Source: Limisphaera sp026417315 (GTDB lineage: Bacteria > Verrucomicrobiota > Verrucomicrobiia > Limisphaerales > Limisphaeraceae). Taken from it: 64,000 bases of DNA. Positions 26,820 to 36,200 of the stretch are shown here, piece by piece. The notes beneath the pieces were generated by a model, which was not told where the DNA came from, searched no databases, and was given only the letters and a program-made list of their open reading frames with translations. Numbering within the stretch: the stretch's first letter is position 1; each line of letters begins with the position of its first letter. The stretch lies in contig NZ_JBMVQY010000001.1 of assembly GCF_049537125.1 (NCBI RefSeq), positions 1,178,001-1,242,000 of the forward strand, read 5' to 3'. Position numbers and translations under genes: made by a program.

Positions 26820-27223
26820 GGTGATGTCCGGTGTTGCTCTCCAGCACATTCTCAAAGTCTGGTGGTGTGCGTGTCCGGGTAAAGCACTTTGTGTCGCATC
26901 GGCCTTTACAATGATTGCTTGCGCCTGAACAAAATCAGCCCGGTTCCTTGCCCTGGACAGCGGCACGATCGAACACGCCCGCCAGGCCGCCATGGCGCAG
27001 CGGGCACCCAACCAAGCATTCCTCCGCGGCTGCGTTTGCACCGTGGAACCTTGGAGTTTGCAGGTCGGGCAGGCACAAGGTGCCGCGGGCTCGAGGACAG
27101 TACTGCCGAACGGCAGTCGCGGTTTCTGGCAAGCCTCTGGCTTTTCGAGAAGCACGTGAACAGGCCGGCAAGGTGCGGGCGCGAGACATCCTTTCGAGCT
27201 CCCCGGCCTTCTGCTGTTCCGAC
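26820..27223. other. Intergenic region at the left edge of the defence island
   Basis: About 400 bases with no recognised gene or RNA. Open frames on both strands lack motifs. It separates the secreted protein from the truncated membrane-protein gene, so it probably contains the island boundary. I see no integrase, tRNA fragment or clear direct repeat here. Confidence 0.45.
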
Positions 27224-27589
27224 TTACGAGGTTTTCTGCGAAACCGAATGTCCGCTCCCGGCGGCTCGGAAGAGGTCGAAGACGGATTGTGCAAAATCTT
27301 CGCTGCGCTTGCGGCAACGCGGGTAGGCAATCAGCGTTGCGAGGGCAAAAAGAACCATCCGCACGGCAAATGGCGCGAGTCGAGCCCGTTGCCGCCACGC
27401 GGCCCAAACCGTACCGGCCAGCGGGAATCCGGTCAGCAGCGCGAACATCCTCAGCAGGGCGCGAAACAGGCCGTAATGGGCGTTGAAGCGCGCCGCGGGC
27501 GTGGACCTGGTCTGGCCAACGGCGTGGTAAATGAGATCGAACTACTCCGGGCTCTTTTTCAGGCGCAGATCAGGCGCGGTGAGGGCCGT
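27224..27589 (-). pseudogene. 5'-truncated, nonsense-interrupted paralogue of the island membrane protein
   Basis: Beginning right after the DUF4411 stop codon, the frame reads LRLKKSPE, a TAG stop (27542-27544), then FDLIYHAVGQTR, HYGLFRALLRMFALLTGF and CRKRSEDFAQSVFDLFRAAG. This parallels the second half of the intact protein at 31296 (LRLKKNRELFFLCYNLVGQT, QYGLFRGLLTMFALLT, CRKRSEDFAQSVFDLFMAA). The first half, including two membrane helices, is missing. The 47 bases at 27273-27319 match 31381-31427 at 43 positions, and the coding differences there are synonymous. So a once-functional second copy was lost. Confidence 0.85.
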
Positions 27590-28063
27590 TCAAAACGTCC
27601 AACGCTCCTTTCGCATCAGCCCGAGCAGGTTGATGCACGGTATGCCAAGATCGCGACACACATCGGGGATGTAATAGGTCCTCGCGGGCCGGCGCTTCTC
27701 GTTGGCTGAAGTCTCCTGCGAGACCACGGTCCACTTGTTCAACTTGGCCAGTGCGATGACCCAGGGATCGTAGGATTCATGGGGCGACCCGGCGTCCGCC
27801 AACTCGGGGTATCTGTCCTGGATGGCTCTCGCCTCGGCCTGCAACGACTCGGCCATGGGAACAAACAAGCGGGTCTGTTGTTTGGCCCATGTGATCAATG
27901 CGGGCGGGCCCACGGCATTGAGTTCTTCACGGACGATCGCAGGCGCTCGCATTTTTCCGGCGGCGATGAGTGCTTCCATTCTTTCTTTCAGCCGTACAAA
28001 AACGTCCGTTGGATAAAAACGCGCCTGCCAATCCATCAACGCGCTGGTGTCCACTGAATACAT
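27590..28063 (-). CDS. DUF4411 family protein (PIN-like toxin candidate)
   Basis: A 157-residue protein beginning MYSVDTSALMDW, the acidic-residue start of the PIN-like DUF4411 fold. Further conserved acidics follow (VREELNAVG, DAGSPHESYDPWVIALA). The family nearly always pairs with an XRE/ImmA-IrrE protein, which lies 16 bp upstream here. By that context it is a candidate RNase toxin controlled by its partner. ATG 28063 is chosen because it starts at the family motif; a GTG at 28114 overlaps the upstream gene. Confidence 0.82.
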   Translation of the reverse strand: MYSVDTSALMDWQARFYPTDVFVRLKERMEALIAAGKMRAPAIVREELNAVGPPALITWAKQQTRLFVPMAESLQAEARAIQDRYPELADAGSPHESYDPWVIALAKLNKWTVVSQETSANEKRRPARTYYIPDVCRDLGIPCINLLGLMRKERWTF

Positions 28064-28079
28064 GGGCAACGTGCTCTTT

Positions 28080-29291
28080 TCAATCGCCCGTATCGAGGGG
28101 TTCGCGGGTTGCACCGGGGCCGACGCGCAGTTCCATGCGGAGTTTTTCCAGGTGATCCCATCGCAGGTCGAGATACTGGCACGCCTCCACGGCTGTGATC
28201 CGGTTGCTGTCTAGCGCCTCCAGCACCAATTGTGCAAACGGCCGACCTGCCCGGCCCAAGGTTTTCTCCGCCGGTGTGGCGAAACCGCCGCGCCGCGGCG
28301 GCAACTGCGCCACGCATGCGTCCCATTCCTGTTTCCACCTGCGATAGCCCGTCCACGTGAACTGCCCGGCGGCGCGCAGCCGCGTTGCCATGGCCAGGGG
28401 CGTCACCCGGAAGCGTGCGGCCAATTGCCGGACACGCTGCACATCCCGGGTGTCCCGTCGAACCGAGATCTGTCGCAGCGCTTCCTCCAGCATGGGCTGC
28501 GGAATGAGCACGGCGCTGGCGACTTCCTCAGCAAAGCGTTCCACCTGCTGCCAGTCCACTTCGGATCGTTGGTCACGCAGCGCCACGTCCTCTTCGCGAG
28601 CCAACGCCAGTGCCAGATGCACCAGTTCGTGCATAAGCGTGAACGAGCGCGCGCCGGCGGAAGTTTCCCTTGTGTTAATGCCAATAACCGGCGCTGGAAA
28701 CAATGGCAGTGTAATTCCGCGCGCCTCTTGCAAGTCGACCTTGGGGAACTGAAAGACAAACACGCCAAGGTTTTCAACCGCTTCTCGCCACCTTCGCCAC
28801 GCCTGCCATTCGTTCTGCCACTGTTGCTGCTCCTGTTCACTCACACGCAAGGCACTGCGAAGTCGCCGACCGACGTCGAGTGGGGATTCGCTCAGCCGGG
28901 CAACTTCACGGAACTCGGGCAGAGAATACCCCAACTCTTCGCTCAATTGAATGGCGGCTTCACGTCGCTGGCACATGACCCGGATGGCCACGCGCAGCTC
29001 GGGCGATTCCTTGCCGGGTTGGATTCCGGGCAACCGACGATACTGCGCGGCCAGCGGCGGCGATGAGGGCTTTTCGGGAAGAAAGAACACCGCCAGTGCC
29101 CGGTGATAAATCCTGGCCAGGGTCTGTGCCTGCCGCAGCGTCGGTTTTGACTCGCCGCGTTCCCATGCCAGAAGCCGTTCCGGACGGACACCCAGCCGTT
29201 TTGCCACGGGCTGCGGATCCTCATACCCGGCCTCGCGCCGGGCCCACTCGAGCACGGCGGGAGTCACGTTGGCTGGAATGGAAGCACCCAT
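28080..29291 (-). CDS. XRE regulator with ImmA/IrrE (M78) metallopeptidase domain
   Basis: A 403-residue two-domain protein. An XRE helix-turn-helix lies at about residues 20-65 (QPVAKRLGVRPERLLAWERG followed by ESKPTLRQA). A zinc-peptidase domain of the ImmA/IrrE type follows with HELVH at 221-225 (ARSFTLMHELVHLAL) and FAEEVASAVLIP downstream. Family members are repressors or antitoxins that cleave or control a partner. It starts 7 bp after the DUF5131 stop and ends 16 bp before DUF4411, so it belongs to the same transcription unit. Confidence 0.87.
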   Translation of the reverse strand: MGASIPANVTPAVLEWARREAGYEDPQPVAKRLGVRPERLLAWERGESKPTLRQAQTLARIYHRALAVFFLPEKPSSPPLAAQYRRLPGIQPGKESPELRVAIRVMCQRREAAIQLSEELGYSLPEFREVARLSESPLDVGRRLRSALRVSEQEQQQWQNEWQAWRRWREAVENLGVFVFQFPKVDLQEARGITLPLFPAPVIGINTRETSAGARSFTLMHELVHLALALAREEDVALRDQRSEVDWQQVERFAEEVASAVLIPQPMLEEALRQISVRRDTRDVQRVRQLAARFRVTPLAMATRLRAAGQFTWTGYRRWKQEWDACVAQLPPRRGGFATPAEKTLGRAGRPFAQLVLEALDSNRITAVEACQYLDLRWDHLEKLRMELRVGPGATREPLDTGD

Positions 29292-29298
29292 CGCCCCC

Positions 29299-30087
29299 TC
29301 AGGCCAGGTGCCACAGGATACCCTGGCGGTCTGGATGTGTCCACTGCCCGACCGGCTCCTCCCTGCTGCCGTGTATCGCCCACTGCGGCATTTCGTCGTA
29401 CGTGCGTCCCTCCAGCAGGCGCCCGGTTAAGTTTTTGCGGACCCCGCCCCACTGCTTGAAGAAGAACGGGACGTTTGCCTTCCGGCACTGCCGCAGGATC
29501 GAACGAACCCATTCGATTTTCATGGGGCGCGCCCCCGGGCCCGACTCTCCGCCGACGATCACCCAATGGATACCCTCCAGCGGCAGATCGTCCAGCGGAC
29601 CGATCAGAGGCTCGCACGACAAGAACCTCACCGCCGCCGGCACGGTGCGCAAATCGGCCACGCGATGAAGCACGCGGGCGTCTTCTACGCTGACCCCCAT
29701 CCACACGTTGGGCGGCCAGTCCAATTGCCCGGCCAGTTTCCGCAAGCGAGCGCTGCGCTTGGTCAAAACCTGGAATGTGTGCTGGGGACAGGCCCGCATG
29801 GTGGCAAACACACGTCGGATGAACTCGAGCGGGACCGCCTCATGAAAGAGGTCGCTCATCGAGTTGACGAAAATCAGCCGCGGCTCCCGCCATCGTTTGG
29901 GCAGGTCGATCAGGTCGGGATGAAGCGTGACATTGAACCCGTTCCGATAGCGGGCATTGCCCATCCTTTGCAGCCGCAGGGCCAGCCGCTCGGCGTAACA
30001 GTTCTTGCAGCCCGCGCTGACCTTCGAGCAGCCCGTCACCGGGTTCCACGTCGCCTCCGTCCATTCGATCGATGAGTTTAACGACAT
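29299..30087 (-). CDS. DUF5131 (phage Gp37/Gp68-like) three-cysteine-motif protein
   Basis: A 262-residue DUF5131 protein. It opens with IEWTEATWNPVTGCSKVSAG followed by CKNCYAE; the cysteines C20, C27 and C30 are the 'three-Cys motif' and may hold an Fe-S cluster as in radical SAM relatives. Later blocks are LIFVNSMSDLFHEAVP, TFQVLTKRS, NVWMGVSVED and WVIVGGESGPGARPM. Its ATG lies directly after the stop of the tcmP-like gene, implying translational coupling. The biochemical role is unknown; phage and defence-island distribution suggests nucleic-acid or nucleotide chemistry. Confidence 0.88.
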   Translation of the reverse strand: MSLNSSIEWTEATWNPVTGCSKVSAGCKNCYAERLALRLQRMGNARYRNGFNVTLHPDLIDLPKRWREPRLIFVNSMSDLFHEAVPLEFIRRVFATMRACPQHTFQVLTKRSARLRKLAGQLDWPPNVWMGVSVEDARVLHRVADLRTVPAAVRFLSCEPLIGPLDDLPLEGIHWVIVGGESGPGARPMKIEWVRSILRQCRKANVPFFFKQWGGVRKNLTGRLLEGRTYDEMPQWAIHGSREEPVGQWTHPDRQGILWHLA

Positions 30088-30088
30088 C

Positions 30089-31204
30089 TCAACCTCCTCG
30101 TGGCGGAAACGTGATGATCACGTCGCCAGCAAATGTCCCCTTGCGCCGTTTCTGGCCGGGCTTACTGACAGTGATTGTACCCGATTCTTCCAGTTTTTTC
30201 AGGACCTGTTTATAGTTGCTTTCGATGTACGGTTTGCCAACGCTGTGCGTCCTGTATAGCCGGTCGAATTGGATTGTCTGTCCCGCAAAGTCCCGCAGCA
30301 GCATTCCCTCCAAGTCTTCGAGTGGACGACTCATCTCGAAGAGCAACGGATACCGTTTATCGGAAGGGCTGTATTCAAATGATGCCACGCCCTGCTCTTT
30401 TCTGGAGCTTTCGCCAGCCATCACGTTCTTCATGATATCGTAGCCGCGAAAGCTTTTCGAAACAAAAATCAGGTGATGACTTGTCCGACTACCACGATCA
30501 TCCTTGAACCGAAACGGCAACACGTACCGGTCGCGTGCCGGCTTCAGCGCCTCGCAAAGCTTCTCGACGATGGTCAATTCGCGGTCTGCCGAAGACATGT
30601 TTTGAAGTTCGGACCGTAACGCATCCGCCCGCGCCTTCTCAAACAAGGCGTTCATGTGCTCTTCGACCAATGGATTATTAAGCCCCATGTTGATGCGGTT
30701 GTAGTTGAAAAAGAAGATACACTCGCATCCCCAATCCTTTACGACTGCATTCACCAGTTGCAGCGACAGACCTTTGTAGCCCCACGGATCAACGAAGAAT
30801 AACGTTGGGACAAGCCGCAACTGCTGGAACACCTTCACCAGTTCCGCGCCTACCTCTTGGTTCATCACCTTTGGCTTGTGTTCCAGACGCTCGATCCCCG
30901 GCAAGTCATTGATCGCTTGCTTCAAGGACCGCGAATTGTCTTCGTCCTTGTCGTTGAACACGGTAACCAACATTTCGCACATGTCTGGATCGTTGATTGC
31001 CTTTTCCAAGACGAGGAGCGGCGTTGATTTCGTACCATCTTTGTATCGGCCCGGTCCGGCGAACAGATCGATATACGCGATTCTCCTCACGGTGTTCTTG
31101 ACCCGAGGCATGATGACTTTCGCCCAAGCCCAAAAATACTTCGACACAATGGCCGATTTGACCAAGGACTGCTCCTTGCTTTCATCGAAAAATCGGTTTG
31201 TCAT
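30089..31204 (-). CDS. tcmP: Three-Cys-motif partner protein TcmP
   Basis: A 371-residue TcmP-family protein, named for its constant pairing with three-Cys-motif DUF5131 proteins. It starts MTNRFFDESKEQSLVKSAIV, the family N-terminus. RIAYIDLFAGPGRYKDG resembles class I methyltransferase motif I, and TLFFVDPWGYKGLSL resembles motif IV. The C-terminal third (FDRLYRTHSVGKPYIESNYK, KVLKKLEESGTITV) looks like a winged helix. ATG 31204 is chosen on family grounds; the longer frame reaches back into the membrane-protein gene. The gene is markedly more AT-rich than the flanking genome. Function is unknown. Confidence 0.87.
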   Translation of the reverse strand: MTNRFFDESKEQSLVKSAIVSKYFWAWAKVIMPRVKNTVRRIAYIDLFAGPGRYKDGTKSTPLLVLEKAINDPDMCEMLVTVFNDKDEDNSRSLKQAINDLPGIERLEHKPKVMNQEVGAELVKVFQQLRLVPTLFFVDPWGYKGLSLQLVNAVVKDWGCECIFFFNYNRINMGLNNPLVEEHMNALFEKARADALRSELQNMSSADRELTIVEKLCEALKPARDRYVLPFRFKDDRGSRTSHHLIFVSKSFRGYDIMKNVMAGESSRKEQGVASFEYSPSDKRYPLLFEMSRPLEDLEGMLLRDFAGQTIQFDRLYRTHSVGKPYIESNYKQVLKKLEESGTITVSKPGQKRRKGTFAGDVIITFPPRGG

Positions 31205-31295
31205 GCCGCAACTAACTATCCGCTTATCGCTTCGTGGTTTCCTCGATGGCCTTCGATCCCGATTTCCATAGCCTCTACCAACTACACTTGTTCGT

Positions 31296-32057
31296 TCATG
31301 CCTCGTTTTTCTGACAGGCCTTGGTTCTTGCCTCACAATGATCTTCTCCAGCGCGGCCACCACATGCGGCGGCCATGAAAAGGTCGAAGACGGATTGTGC
31401 GAAGTCTTCGCTGCGTTTACGGCAACGGACATAAGAAATCGCTGCAGCAGCAGCAAACAGCGCCGCGCAAATTCCAAAACTGGTTGCACGCTCGGCATGA
31501 ACGCTCAGTGCGCAAAGAATCCCCACTATTGAACACAAGGTAAGGAGAGCGAACATGGTCAGCAGACCCCTGAAAAGCCCGTACTGAGCAGTGAACGAGA
31601 GCGGACGTTGGCTGGTTTGTCCAACCAGGTTGTAGCACAGGAAAAACAACTCGCGGTTCTTTTTCAGGCGCAACTGGAGCGCGCGGTCGGGCGGGCAATT
31701 GGGCGGTAGCTCGGGTTCGGTAGCGACTTGGAAACGTTCATGAATCAGCTTCAGCAAGCGCGCCTTGTAGTCAGATGAGAAATGATCGTCATCGGGCAGC
31801 AGCCAGCGGTCGGAAGGGAAACCGCCCCAGAGCGGTTTCAGGACGTACTTTTCGACAACGCTCTGGCTTACGCCCTGGAGCAACAGCCCTGTGATGTAGC
31901 CCAGCGCAATGAGGATGGAGGTTTCCGCCAGCCCGCCGGTGAAATCCAGCGGCGGCGTCCAGCCGAACAAACCGGCCAGTATTTGGACGCACCAGAGGAA
32001 CACCAGCCCGGGAATTAGGTTGGCCACGAAATCGTATAGGTCGAAACGCGCGATCAT
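31296..32057 (-). CDS. Four-helix membrane protein coupled to the MBL-fold gene
   Basis: A 253-residue protein I cannot assign to a named family. Hydrophobic segments lie at about residues 10-33, 44-65, 160-185 and 188-210. A charged cytosolic domain of about 90 residues lies between helices 2 and 3, and a basic tail carries CRKRSEDFAQSVFDLF. Its ATG overlaps the stop of the MBL-fold gene (ATGA), so the two are translated together. A truncated paralogue at 27224 keeps the same C-terminal motif. A membrane effector or sensor for the MBL enzyme is a reasonable guess only. Confidence 0.78.
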   Translation of the reverse strand: MIARFDLYDFVANLIPGLVFLWCVQILAGLFGWTPPLDFTGGLAETSILIALGYITGLLLQGVSQSVVEKYVLKPLWGGFPSDRWLLPDDDHFSSDYKARLLKLIHERFQVATEPELPPNCPPDRALQLRLKKNRELFFLCYNLVGQTSQRPLSFTAQYGLFRGLLTMFALLTLCSIVGILCALSVHAERATSFGICAALFAAAAAISYVRCRKRSEDFAQSVFDLFMAAACGGRAGEDHCEARTKACQKNEA

Positions 32058-33145
32058 GGTTTACTCGTCAACCTCCTCGTAAAAAGGCAACGGGGTTGCA
32101 TTGCTCCATCCCTGCCGTTGCGGCGCGTCGCTGCTGTGATGCCAAAGCGTCCTCCTTGGGTTGCGTAAACTTGTGCACCGCGCCGCTTGAACGCGTTGAC
32201 AACCTTCTTGGCCGGATGTTTTGGCTGACCGTCTTTGGAGGCCGAAACATATGCTGCTTTGTCGTAGGATTCGGTCTGTTTGATTGGGCCGACAATCCGA
32301 TTAAGGATGGTCGGACCAACGTTGCGTTTGCTGCCATGATGCGGCACCTGGATGAACCGGACGTTTTTCAGGTCAATTCCAAGCGCGTCCGCACGGTTTG
32401 CTGCCTCAGTCAATGCAGGCACACCTGCATCGGCTGTGAACAGGAATCGCTCCCCATCAAGCTCAAGCAAAAGAACTACGGATGAGTTATTTTCAGCGCT
32501 GGTGGCGTCCGGCTCCGGGTCGGCCAGAGTCTCCTTGAACCACGTCTCAGCGGCTCTTGCCGCCTCCTTTGCCTTGGCAAACAACGCCTCGATCAATCGC
32601 TGCATTTGGGTCTTCTTGGCGACTTCGGGCATGCAACGGAAATTTGCCAACTGTTGCTCGTAGAAAGCTTTGCTGGGACTCAACACAAACTTGCAATCAT
32701 CCGAGAAAGGCTCCCGAATCGGGATGCCTTTCCTTGTGGCAATCTTCTCTAGTTCGCGGACGTCTTGAAGCGCTCGCCAAACCCGTTCCTCGATCCGTGA
32801 TCGAGTGACGCGCTCATCGTCAAACAGGTGGTGAATGTCCTCCGCATGATTCCAGGGCTGGTGCATCAGGAGAACGCCAACTTTGCTCATTTGTTCAAGC
32901 ACGACGGAAAGGCCTGAGGCATGATCCGAGTCCGGATGCGTGCAGACCACCACATCAACACGATCCGTCCCGTAGTATTTCTTGATATGGCCAACAAGTG
33001 CTTGGCCGGATTCTTTCGTTCCGCCGTCGATGACCCAGACCTGTTGCTGATCGCGGCTGCCGGCAAGATTGCCGAAGCGTAGTGCGATGGCATCGCCACA
33101 CCTTTCACCTTCGCCAACGGGCAGAAAATCAACTTCGTATGCCAT
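32054..33145 (-). CDS. MBL-fold (ComEC/Rec2-type) metallohydrolase
   Basis: A 363-residue metallo-beta-lactamase-fold protein. The HxDxDH zinc motif is in VVVCTHPDSDHASGL, with WVIDGGT before it and FTADAG, then IQVPHHGSKRNVGPTIL, later in the chain. This is the ComEC/Rec2 C-terminal type, which includes nucleases and cyclic-nucleotide phosphodiesterases. A central insertion (residues about 90-210) is helical and charged. No signal peptide or membrane segment is seen, so it is cytoplasmic. It overlaps the membrane-protein gene by four bases. Substrate unknown; a nuclease or nucleotide hydrolase is most likely. Confidence 0.85.
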   Translation of the reverse strand: MAYEVDFLPVGEGERCGDAIALRFGNLAGSRDQQQVWVIDGGTKESGQALVGHIKKYYGTDRVDVVVCTHPDSDHASGLSVVLEQMSKVGVLLMHQPWNHAEDIHHLFDDERVTRSRIEERVWRALQDVRELEKIATRKGIPIREPFSDDCKFVLSPSKAFYEQQLANFRCMPEVAKKTQMQRLIEALFAKAKEAARAAETWFKETLADPEPDATSAENNSSVVLLLELDGERFLFTADAGVPALTEAANRADALGIDLKNVRFIQVPHHGSKRNVGPTILNRIVGPIKQTESYDKAAYVSASKDGQPKHPAKKVVNAFKRRGAQVYATQGGRFGITAATRRNGRDGAMQPRCLFTRRLTSKP

Positions 33146-33213
33146 ATTCCCTTACGAGTTCACACACTTCTTGCTTTTTCGAGGCGGGCGCGGACGAGGT
33201 TGACGACGGCTTC

Positions 33214-36200
33214 CTACACGGCCTCGCGCTCGCCAGGCGTCAACCCCAACACCTCAAACACCACATCGTCCAACGCCCGACGGTCGGGTTGCTGCACTTC
33301 GTCGTCTACCACTCCAATAACTCGACGACCCAACGCCTCGAAGCGGGCGACCAGCCTTGAGGCAATGTCCGAAGGCACAACGGACGGGTTCAACATGACA
33401 AGCCTTCTCGCGTCTGAGGTCTCGAACTTCATCGCGCCCTGCCCCAACCCCCACCGTCCGTGGATGCAAATCATTAGCCACGTCAGCGTGGAATTGAGTA
33501 ACGCTGCGACAATATTCTCGCGACGATGGTCTTGCAGGAAAATCCTATGAAAGCAGCGGTCGCTGGCCACGGGTTTATCTGCTAACGGTGCGATGAATCG
33601 TTCATTGTGCACATACAGCAGAAAGTTGCGCGTCGGCTCAAGATTGTCTTTTGGAATCGCCCACCAGCCGGGCGTCCTTCGCCTCACCGTCTCCGTTTTG
33701 GGCCAAGGAATCCCTGCCGCGGTCTTCTGCCGGGCGCGCGTGACTTGACGGCTTCCCCAATCAATGTAACTGCGAGCGCCCTTGAAGGGCTTCAATTCTT
33801 GACTACTCAAGTCACAGGAAAAGACTACAGTATCTAGGTCTGCCGAAGAGACTAGCGGTGACGTTGCGTCGCTGGGGCTACGAATGATCGGCTTGAGAAA
33901 CTGGCTTTCAATTCCCAAATGCTTCGCATATTGGCGGTCTAGGTAAAAGAAATCGTTGATCCCCGAATAGCACCCCGGTCGCACTTCGGCGATGTCGCCG
34001 AGGCGGACGAGTTTGCCTTTGCCCTTTTCGAGGATGGTGAAGAAGATCTCCGGTGCGCGGAGGTATTTGCCGCCCCATTTGTTGGCTTCGTAACGGGCGG
34101 TTTTGATGTGGATAGTCTTGATCTTGCCGACGGTGTCGCCCTCTTCGTCTTCGTCGCGCACCAAGGCTTCTTCGAGCAGCTCGCGTTGCGGGCGGACGCA
34201 GATGCGCCAGCGGTCGGTGCTCTGCCGTTCGGTAACGGTTTCGAGCGTTTTGAAGGTATCGGCGTCGAGGACGCCTTCGAACGGTGCTTTGAACATGACG
34301 AAGCGGGCGGTCTTGTCGAGGCTGGTCTCGCGCTTGTCGTCGGGCGGAGCGAGCAGGGCGATGATGGTGTTGACGTCGGCTTGTTTGAAGGACCGTTTCT
34401 TTTCGTTGTCGAGGATGAATCTGACGTGGCTGTGGCGGAGGAGGAACTCCTGCAGGTCTGCGCCGTAGCCAACGTCGAGCCAGCTATTGGAGGTGATGAA
34501 GCAAAAACTGCCGCGCGGGTTCAGCAGCGACAGGCCGTGGAAGTAGAAGTAGATGTACAGGTCGCTTTTGCCGTCGGGTTTGCGGTAGGTGTCGCTGCCG
34601 GGTTTGTAGCGGAAGAATTTCGGCCATGCAGCGGCGACGGATTCCTGGAGCTTGGCCTTGTAGGCCTTCTTTTGCTCTTTCCAGCGGTCGGAGGTTTCGC
34701 CGCCGAAGTCGGCGGGGTCGAGTGTGGGTGGTGCGATCATTTCCTGCCGCACATAGGGCGGATTGCCGATGACGATATCGAACCCGCCGGTATCGCCCTC
34801 AAATATTTCGACGAAGGCGATGTCCCAGACGAATGGGGTGGTCTTGGTCTGGCGGAGGGCGTTGAGGGCTTGTTCGATGCGGCGCAATTCGGCCTTTTTC
34901 TCGTCGCGTTCGGCGCGCCAGGTGGTTTCGAGTTTTAGGCGCTCCTGTCGGGCGGCGGTGGGAGCGATGCATGACATTTCGATTTGTTCGGGCGCGCGTT
35001 CGATCTGGCGTGTGAGCGCGGCAATCTCCTTCTGCAGGGCGATGCGTTTTTGGTCAAGCATGTCGCGGAAGATGGCGAGTTCCTCGGCCTTGAGGTCGGC
35101 TTCGCGCAGGCCGGGTTCGCCCTGGTAGAAGCGGAGTTTTTTGCCTTTGAGCAGTGTGATGCGGCCTTTGAGCGGGGCCGGGATCTCGAGGTGCGTGCGG
35201 TGGAGGCCGAAGTTGATGCCGCCGATTTCCTGCACGAGGCTGTCGCCACAGCGGACTTTGAAAGAGAGATTGGGCAGCAGCGGGCGGAACTTGAGTTCGG
35301 CCGGTTCGAGTTCGGTTTCGACCACCAGTTGCAGCCAGAGACGTAGTTCAGCCACATGGACGGCCCAGTCCATGACATCCACGCCGTAGAGTTGTTCACC
35401 GATGATGCGGCGTCGTCGTTCGTAAGGCGTTTCTTCGATGCCGAGTTGTGCGTTGGCGCGCGCTTGGAGATCGTCGAGCACAAGCAACATGCCCACAAGG
35501 AACGAGCCACTGCCACAGGCGGGGTCGCAGACGGTGATTTGGTGCAACAGGCGGTTAAGCTCCGGCCACAAGTTTTGGGCGGTGAGGGCAGCGTCGGCGG
35601 ATTCTTTGTCGGCGGGGTCGTAGGCGAAGACGGCGTCGTACAAGAGCGGTCTTTTGTCCGCGCCGATGTGGTTGGCGAGGCAATCCACAAGACTGAGCCG
35701 GCACATCAGGTCAATTTCGACGCGCGGTGTGTAGAAGATGCCGGCTGAGCCGCGCAGGTCCTCCTCGGTGAGGCCCTCGAAGGTGATGTTGACGAGGCTT
35801 TCATAGACCTTGCCGATCATTTCGGGGTCAACGGCAACCTCGACATCCAGTGGTGTGGATTCGGTGATGGTGAAGTTGTAGCGTTCGAGGAAGCCGGGGC
35901 TTGTGCCCTCGAAGCGGTCGAAGAGCATTTCGAAGAACTCGTCAGGCAGTTTCGGGTCGTAGGCGTCATCGAGTTGGTTGGGTGCGAACAGGCCGCCGTT
36001 CAGGAACGGCGCTTGGGCGAGAGCCTTGCGGATGTCGTCCGGGAAATGTTTGCGGTCCTGTCTGCCTGCCTGGAACTTGTTGTTGAACGCCTCGAAGAAC
36101 AGGACCGAAAGCCACTGCTCGAAGAACGTATTCTTGGGTTGGCCGGAGGTTTTGTAGGTACGCCAAAACCTGGTGATGAAGTTCGGGTCGTCGCCCAGCC

